Shown here: piece by piece, positions 56,870 through 64,000 of the stretch
Position numbering within the stretch: the first letter of the stretch is position 1
Layout: the number at the start of each line of letters is the position of its first letter
Assembly: GCF_028640845.1 (NCBI RefSeq)
Contig: NC_080542.1
Span: forward strand, 60,897,064 to 60,961,063
Direction: 5' to 3'
Source: Ahaetulla prasina
Lineage: Eukaryota > Chordata > Lepidosauria > Squamata > Colubridae
DNA: 64,000 nucleotides
Translations under genes and position numbers: made by a program
Notes under the pieces: generated by a model
What the model saw: the letters and a program-made list of their open reading frames with translations, nothing else
Told to the model about the DNA's origin: nothing
Database searches by the model: none

Positions 56870-59133
56870 TGCTTTGGCCTCTGCTCTCACTTCAAAAGCC
56901 TATTTCTTTCCCAGCCATCTGGCAGTTGGGAAGTTTCAACTACCTCTCATCTCTTGACTGGCAAAATCTGTTCTCAGCCTATATCACTGCCGATGACCAC
57001 TATAGAGTTTTCCTACTTGAAATCAATAGAATCATTAAACTATACGTACCACAAATCACCACCAAAATCAAAAAAAGCAAATTACCCATATCAATAAAAA
57101 AGCTTCAATCCAAAAAAAAAAAAAACCCTCTGGAGAAGAAACAAAAAGGGCTACGTAGCAAACTTCAAAATACAGAAGTATTTGCAACCAAATAAAAACT
57201 GAATACATCATTTACCACACCAGCAAGAAGAAGACCTTCTGTGCACAAATTCAAATCGTAATTGGAATTATAATTTTGTGAACAATAAACTTAAAGAATC
57301 AAGATCCATCCCACCACTAAAGGAATCTAACGGCAAAGAATGTAATGATGAAACAGTTAAAGCAAACCTCTTTAACACATTCTTTGGCTCAGTCTTTGTT
57401 AACAGTGATGGCTCATATTCGACATTCCCCAATCGTACCAACAATGAGTACAACGACTTAACACATATAAACTTCACAGAAGATAATGTTGCAAAAGCTC
57501 TTCACGAACTGAAACCAACTTTATCTATTGGACCTGATGGACTATGTGCATACTTCTTAAAAAAAAACTTTCCACTAATATAGCAGAACCCCTAAGCATA
57601 ATTTTTGATAAAGCTTTCACGACTAGTTCCCTTCCCAAACTTTGGTCTCTAGCCACAGTCATCCCTATCTTCAAAAAAGGAGATCCCAGCCTAGTTGAAA
57701 ATTACAGACCAATCTCTCTATGCTGCATCACCTGCAAAGTAATGGAATATATCATCAACCAATCCATTACCCTCCACCTAGAAACAAACAACCTACTCTC
57801 TAATAAACAATTTGGTTTCAGAAAAAAAATTATCCTGTAATTTATAACTTCTGCACTGCAAAAACATATGGACTACAAAGGGCAAAGCAATAGATGCAAT
57901 TTACATAGACCTCTGTAAAGCTTTTGCCTCTGTGGTACATGACAAACTTCTCCTAAAACTAAAATCCTACGACCCCTCCCCAATTGGATAACTGCTTTCC
58001 TGTCAAACAGACAAGTGGTCAAAATAGGCAGTGCTCTATCAAATCCTGTTCCTGTCAAGAGAGGCATTCTTCAAGGCAGTGTTCTTGTACCAACGCTCTA
58101 CATACTATACATAAATGATCTCTGTGACTATATCTCAAGTTATCGTGTTCTCTTTGCTGATGATGTTAAACTATTCAACACCACCAACAATACTACTACC
58201 CTTCAAAAAGACCTTGACTTTGTATCCGATTGGTCTAAAACTTGGCAACTCCAAATCTCAACCAGCAAATGCTCAGTCTTACATATTGGAAAAAAGAACC
58301 TAAAAACTAAGTACAAGCTTGATAGACATTACCTTACAGATGACCCCCACCCTGTTAAAGACCTTGGAGTTTTCATATCAAATGATCTAAGTGCCAAAGC
58401 CCACTGCAACTACATAGCAAAAAAAGCTCTAAGAGTTGTAAACCTAATTTTGCATAGCTTCTTTTCCAAAAACTCTACACTACTAACCAGAGCATACAAA
58501 ACATTTGCTAGACCTATTCTTGAATACAGCTCACCTGTCTAGAACCCATACCACATTTCTGACATCAACACAATTGAATGTGTCCAGAAATATTTTACAA
58601 GTAGAATTCTCCGCTCCTCTGAAAACAACAAAATACCTTATACCACCAGATTTTAAATCCTGGGTTTAGAAAACTTAGAACTCTGCCGACTCTGACAAGA
58701 CCTGTGCTTAACTCATAGAATCATTATGGCAATGTCCTTCCTGTTGAAGACTACTTCAGCTTCAATTGCAATAATACAAGAGCAAACAATAGATTTAAAC
58801 TTAACGTTAACCGCTTCAATCTTGATTGCAGAAAATATGACTTCTGCAACAGAGTTATTAACACTAGGAACACATTACCTGACTCTGTGGTCTCTTCTCA
58901 AAATCCCAAAAGCTTTAACCAAAGCGTCACCTCATTCCTAAGAGGACTATAAGGGTCGTGCATAAGAGCACAAAAGTGCCTACTGTTCCTGTCCTATTGT
59001 TTCCTTTCATTCATTAATTCATCAAATTAATATAGTTATTGCATACTTTTGCTCATATATATGCTTATACAATATGTAGTTATTTTATGTTGATGCTTGT
59101 GTATATTGTTGTGACAAAATAAAAAAAAATTAA
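56870..59133 (+). mobile_element. CR1/L2-like LINE, largest copy in the window
   Basis: Order of motifs: endonuclease end GSFNYLSSLDWQNLFSAYIT (about 56930). Then RT at 57278-57583: NLFNTFFGSVFVNSD and LKPTLSIGPDGLCAYFLKK. Then LWSLATVIPIFKKGDPSLVE and NYRPISLCCITCKVMEYIIN (57640-57760), a frameshift, and PVPVKRGILQGSVLVPTLYI with the catalytic YRVLFADDVKLFN (58015-58180). The thumb KTFARPILEYSSPV ends near 58540. The 3' UTR (ctgactctgtggtctcttct, cctactgttcctgtcctatt) ends in a T/A-rich tail at about 59130. At least three frame breaks; non-functional. Copies at 18796 and 41021. Confidence 0.92.
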
Positions 59134-59595
59134 AAAAAATTCATACTTCTCCATCTTCTGGGATATAAGATTTAAATACAGTAAGAACTTCTATTTCCAA
59201 GGCATTTACCAAGTAGAATGCTGCCTTGAAGATAAAATGCTATATTCAACATTAGATTTTGCACATTCAGTAATAGACATTTTGCAAGAAATCTAAAAAA
59301 CTTTAAGCTTTTTTATCACAATTTTTTTGAGAAGAATTAAATATATAATGCCACAAGCTACAAACTACAAATATTATCTGTCAAATGCTCAAGGCTGTGC
59401 TAATGTAAGTGCTGGCCCTTAATATACCCTTCTAGGATCACGCATAGACAGAATCATGTGCTTTGAGGATTAGATTCCAAAAAGTGTCCTGTTTCATTTC
59501 AGGAATAATCTTATCTGAACTGATTAAAATGATACTCTGTTCTCCTGTCTTTCCATCTTAATTGGGGGAAGATATATATGTCTCAACAGCTGTCT
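59134..59595. other. No recognised feature
   Basis: AT-rich unique sequence. Confidence 0.4.
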
Positions 59596-59637
59596 TTTTC
59601 TTTCCACAAAACATTTTGATGTTTTGTGGAAAGAAAA
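59596..59637. repeat. Perfect 19-bp inverted repeat (hairpin)
   Basis: Arms 59596-59614 and 59619-59637 are exact reverse complements (ctttccacaaaacat core) around a 4-nt loop. Not part of any recognised element. Confidence 0.9.
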
Positions 59638-59992
59638 TGACTTTGTCTAGTCTAGATGACTAGATTGATGACTAGAAAAGGTGTCACATTTCATAAAAGT
59701 CAAAGCAGATTATTTTTTCCATGCTAAACTCCTTTGAAGAATATATATTTTAAAGTAAGATTTTTGTTTTGAGACATCATAGGGTGACATTTGCAGCAAA
59801 AATTGGAATAGCAGGCAAATTTCATATTGACTTTCTGAAAAGATTAGGCAAAAAAGAAAAAACTGTAAGAAAGTATGAGTCTTCATAAATTGATTTTTTT
59901 AAGGAATTGATACTGTGGAAGTATCATAGTGGTCTCTGTTTTCCATAAAAGAAGATAATAATTAAGTTAGCCAGTGTTCTTAGACTGTTGAT

Positions 59993-61078
59993 AATTGAAT
60001 TTGAATTTGAATTTGAATAGAATTTGAATAGAATTTATTGGCCAAGTGTGATTGGACACACAAGGAATTTGTCTTGGTGCATATGCTCTCAGTGTACATA
60101 AAAGAAAAGATACGTTCATCAAGATACAACATTTACAACACAATTGATGATCAATATATCAATATAAATCATAAGGATTGCCAGCAACAAGTTATAGTCA
60201 TACAGTCATAAGTGGAAAGAGATTGGTGATGGGAACTATGAAACAATTAATAGTAGTGCAGATTCAGTAAATAGTCTGACAGTGTTGAGGGAATTATTTG
60301 TTTAGCAGAGTGATGGCCTTCGGGAAAAAACTGTTCTTGTGTCTAGTTGTTCTGGTGTGCAGTGCTCTATAGCGTCGTTTTGAGGGTAGGAGTTGAAACA
60401 GTTTATGTCCAGGATGCGAGGGATCTGCAAATATTTTCACGGCCCTCTTCTTGATTCGTGCAGTATACAGGTCCTCAATGGAAGGCAAGTTGGTAGCAAT
60501 TATTTTTTCTGCAGTTCTAATTATCCTCTGAAGTCTGTGTTTTTCTTGTTGGGTTGCAGAACCGAACCAGACAGTTATAGAGGTGCAAATGACAGACTCA
60601 ATAATTCCTCTGTAGAATTGGATCAGCAGCTCCTTGGGCAGTTTGAGCTTACTGAGTTGGCGCAGAAAAAACATTCTTTGTTGTCCTTTTTTAATGATGT
60701 TTTTGATGTTAGCTGTCCATTTGAGATCTCGCGATATGATAGAACCCAGAAATTTGAAGGTTTCTACTGTTGATACTGTGTTGTCAAGTATTGTGAGAGG
60801 TGGAAGTATGGAAGGGTTTTTCCTAAAGTCTACCACCATTTCTACGGTTTTGAGTGTGTTCAGTTCCAGATTGTTTTGGTTGCACCACAAGGCTAGTCGT
60901 TCGACCTCTCGTCTATATGCGGATTCGTCATTGTCTCGAATGAGACCAATCACTGTTGTGTCATCTGCGAACTTCAGTAGCTTAACAGATGGATCGTTGG
61001 AGATGCAGTCATTGGTATACAGAGAGAAGAGAAGTGGGGAGAGCACACAGCCTTGGGGGGCCCCTGTGCTAATTGTAC
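59993..61078 (-). mobile_element. L2-type LINE, 3' end
   Basis: Contains the open reverse-transcriptase fragment described next, then a 3' UTR (ccaatcacacttggccaata, then attctattcaaattc). It ends in about four ATTCAA-type units at 59993-60036, the microsatellite-like tail typical of L2. The 5' truncation is at about 61078. Confidence 0.9.
60294..61078 (-). CDS. L2-type LINE reverse transcriptase, C-terminal half, open frame
   Basis: About 261 codons without a stop, from the truncation point to a natural stop. Motifs: STGAPQGCVLSPLLFSLYTN (RT motif), KLLKFADDTTVIGLI (FADD catalytic aspartates), NNLELNTLKTVEMVVDF, FKFLGSIISRDLKW, IESVICTSITVWFG, then the C-terminal LPSIEDLYTARIKKRAVKIF, DPSHPGHKLFQLLPSKRRYR and FFPKAITLLNK. 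The endonuclease and N-terminal RT are missing, so it cannot act alone. Its intact frame contrasts with every other LINE here and suggests a recent insertion. Confidence 0.88.
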
Positions 61079-61429
61079 ATTAGGACAATTGTAATTAGGA
61101 CAATCATTAGCTCCATCTATCCCAGCACAATCTTCTTAGAACATCACTCCTCTCCCACCTTTTTGGGAATTGCTGCAATGGTATCACGTTTTGTAGCATG
61201 TTGGGTATTTCTAGAACAATTGATCTGAAATGGAACTTGGTGATGTATAGGATACATCTAGATAGGAAATATGTAACACATCAATAGAAAATGGGAATGC
61301 CTGAATTGGCAGTAGTATATATGAAAGAGGCTTGGGTTCCTTGCCCCAACAGAGTGCTACTAAAAGTCAAGGATATATTAACATGAGCATAGAAGTAATT
61401 TCATTCTGTCTTGGTCAAACACAGTTTGT
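61079..61429. other. No recognised feature
   Basis: Short unique stretch upstream of the LINE truncation. Confidence 0.4.
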
Positions 61430-61890
61430 CTGTATCCAGTTATGGGCACGACAACTCAAGAACATTCTATTAAATAGGAATGAGTTCATAGGAGGGCTGC
61501 TAAGATGGTAAATGATCTGGAAACCAAGATCTCTGAAGCATGGTTAAAGGATTTGAAAAGTTTAGTCTATGGAAAAGATGATGAGGGCAGATAGAAAAGC
61601 AGACTTTAAAGGATTTTCATGCAGAGAAAGAAATAGAATGTAAGTTCTATTCTCCTAGAGGACAGAAACAGAAACCAATGAGTTATCATAAGAAAGCTAG
61701 ATATCTGAAGAAATTTCTCACTGTATAAATTGTCAATCAGCTGCCACATAAATTGGTGAATCACTAGAAGTTTCCTGATAGAGCTTGATAGTCATCTGTC
61801 ATAGATGCTTCTGTAGACCCTGCAATGAGCAAGAAGTTGGATGAGATGCCATCCAAAATCACTTCCAACAATATGACTTTATGTTTCTAA
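61430..61890 (+). mobile_element. Old CR1-type LINE 3' fragment
   Basis: Degenerate CR1 end: gggctgctaagatggtaaat and ggaaaccaagatctctgaag, then ctcactgtataaattgtcaa and gccacataaattggtgaatc. The 3' region reads gcaatgagcaagaagttgga. Few reading-frame pieces survive. Confidence 0.55.
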
Positions 61891-63069
61891 TGGAGAACAG
61901 AGTGGATTACAGCTATTGACTTTGCCTCGATTCAATGAGGCAATGTTCTAAATTAATCCCACAGTGCCTTAGAATGTGAGGTTTGTCCAAGACTAATACA
62001 CAATCCTAAAATGTATTCATTATTTTCTTGGCCAAAAGTTGTTCAGCTGATAACTTTATATCTAATAGAAGGAGTTTGCAGGCAGGAATAGGGCAAGATT
62101 TACATTAGCAATTGGTATAAAATTTCCATACCTAAGAAGAGGAATAGAAAGGCGAGGGAAGATGAGGAAAGGAAAGGAGAGGAGAGGTAGACAGTATAAA
62201 TATTATACTATTTATAATATAACTTACACTAAAGGAGTATAAATATTATACTAGAACAGCTTTGTGGTGAAGACATATGTTATTTGGAATTCCCAGAGCA
62301 CATTACTTAAAACATTGTCCACAAATTATATATTAAACAGTGCCAACTTTTCCTTGACTTGTTTTTGTACCTTTAATATCTATGAAAAAGTTCAGCTTTA
62401 ATATGCACATTCATCTATGCATTCCCACCCTTATATTGCTATGAAAACAAAGGATGCCTTTTCTTTATATCCATGTTTTCTACTTTCAAGGGCTATAAGC
62501 TGTTTGGGAAGCTATTCTAGTCTGCGTCTGCGTCTTTGTTGTTCCATGTATTTCAAAATCAGATCCTTGTGATCTCCAATATTCAACTGTCTGTGACCTA
62601 AGAAGGAGATATAACATGATGAGGTCAAGCAGCAAATTATTCATGATGATTCCTGAATGAAATATCAGTATTTAGCCTGTTGAAATATAAATTCTAATGC
62701 AGGTCTGAACAGACACACAGTCAATTTAGCAATAACTCCTAACAATGTTATAGAAAATCAAAGGTGAAGGGGAGGTTATTAGACCAACCAACAGATAAAA
62801 AGGAAGAGGTCTATGGAAGAAGTCTAAGGAACAAAACTGCCTGTCTGGGTTTCATCAATAGTCTGCTACTAGCCTGAGCCCAGAAGAAATTTCATTCTGC
62901 CTGATATTACTAGTCAACCTTGTCCATTTTTTTAAACATTAGTGAAAAATCTGCCAATCACCAATCAAGATCTTAGTTGGAAATGTGCTACATGTGAAAT
63001 TTTCTTGCTGAACTCAGCAAATTAATTTTATCAGTTATAACAGAGGCTGCCAAATTTCTCTACAAAAAA
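61891..63069. other. No recognised feature
   Basis: AT-rich unique sequence with a short GA-rich patch at 62140-62190. Confidence 0.4.
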
Positions 63070-63077
63070 GTCTAGAA

Positions 63078-63211
63078 CAGGGGTTCCAAACTTGGTCCCT
63101 TTAAGACTTGTGGACTTCAACTCCCAGAGTCCCTCAGCCAGCAAAGCTGGCTGAGGAACTCTGGGAATTGAAGTCCACAAGTCTTAAAGGGACCAAGTTT
63201 GGACACCCCTG
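63078..63211. mobile_element. Hairpin hAT-type miniature element, copy 4 (134 bp)
   Basis: CAGGGGTTCCAAACTTGGTC to GACCAAGTTTGGACACCCCTG, nearly a perfect palindrome, very similar to copy 2. Identical flanks gtctagaa at 63070-63077 and 63212-63219. Confidence 0.96.
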
Positions 63212-63219
63212 GTCTAGAA

Positions 63220-64000
63220 CTTTGATTCTGGGCTTTTTTTTTTTTTTTTGCCTCTATTCTCCCTGTTCCTCTTTGAGATTTCTGTTTGTTGGCTAAATAA
63301 AGGAACATATTGACTCTGAAATGGAAAAGGTTGAGATCAAATAAAAACCCAGTTCTAATACAGCTCCTCTCTGAGGTACTTTGTGGGAATCCTTGCACTG
63401 GATTCTTCATCTCCAATTCAGACACCTCCTGTTAAATGAAAGAGGGAGATATTCTACACTTTGTATGTGTGATGTGAGCACGCATGCTGCTGGAAGCAGC
63501 CTTATGAGCCTGGAAAAAATACTTGTTGACTGCAAGTTATGTGCTGTGAGAACTGCTGATTGTCCATAGTGAGTGAGTGAATAGTTCCTGGTTAGTAAGC
63601 ACATAATGGCTGCCTTAAAGTCTTAACTAAATATTTGTGCAGTACAGAAAAATGCAGAAGTGTTCTATAATGTGGTCAAGAAGATCCTTACAGGAAAGTC
63701 TAATTGTCTTGCTGACAGCTTTCTCCTTCAAAGAGTGAAAGTCCCAGAGACTTGTTCTCATGACTTAATATAAACCAAAAGAGAAGGCTTAGCTGAGAAA
63801 GGACAAAAATCAGGAATACTGCAGTACAGGATGCTTTGTTTAACCATAGATAATTAAACAATCCAGCCATTTAAGCCAAAACTGTAGTTTACAAACCACC
63901 GTGGTTAGGCTCACATAGAATGCTAAAGCAAACCAAGTCACATATGGTTTGCTGCGATGTACAAAATAAACCACTAAAAGAGAATAAAGTAGGACTATGA
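63220..64000. other. No recognised feature
   Basis: A T15-rich run at 63233-63250, then unique sequence with no supported gene to the end of the window. Confidence 0.4.

Noticed and set aside
1..64000. A previously undescribed multi-gene system
   Set aside because: No cluster of unknown intact genes exists; long frames are accounted for by repeats or known retroelement families. The most novel structures are composite repeats.

Overview
This is vertebrate nuclear DNA. It is AT-rich, full of microsatellites, and dominated by old and young transposable elements. The mix points to a squamate reptile, most likely a snake (inference): BovB LINE tails, Sauria-type SINEs with BovB-like tails, CR1, L2-like and L1 LINEs, Ty3/gypsy remnants, a Penelope-like element, and many hAT-type miniature elements with 8-bp target duplications. 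No bacterial-style genes or operons are present.

The only host gene I can support is at the left edge. Bases 1-460 (minus strand) read as an uninterrupted 153-codon exon start. Its signal peptide and downstream motifs match VWC2 (brorin), a secreted von Willebrand factor C-domain BMP antagonist. The exon begins at a good splice acceptor near 531. A CpG-rich block at about 2806-3575 is the likely VWC2 promoter and first non-coding exon. Everything to the right would then be the intergenic region upstream of VWC2.

Layout: 1-3575 VWC2 5' end. 3858-8815 miniature elements, BovB and CR1 pieces. 9203-13370 a degenerate gypsy element split by a 1.9-kb hAT-type element that carries a 385-bp higher-order satellite. 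13.4-24.2 kb CR1, LINE, gypsy and L1 fragments. 24.3-29.7 kb pentanucleotide array, paired SINEs, a CR1 with two nested insertions, an internally deleted Tc1-like transposon, a Sauria SINE. 31.0-32.2 kb a Penelope-like element with inverted terminal repeats between TA tracts. 34.8-38.2 kb degenerate minisatellite, two miniature elements sharing one target site, and a 241-bp solo LTR. 39.2-43.7 kb SINEs and a LINE carrying a solo LTR and a miniature element. 45.7-48.5 kb old L1. 50-51.2 kb LINE and miniature element. 55-56 kb SINEs and a GC-rich hAT element. 56.9-59.1 kb LINE. 60.0-61.1 kb L2-type LINE with an open 3' reverse-transcriptase frame. 63.1 kb another hairpin miniature element.

Many insertion boundaries can be read to the base from intact target duplications, so the window preserves a clear nesting order. 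All family names come from reading translated motifs and termini by eye; no database search was possible.
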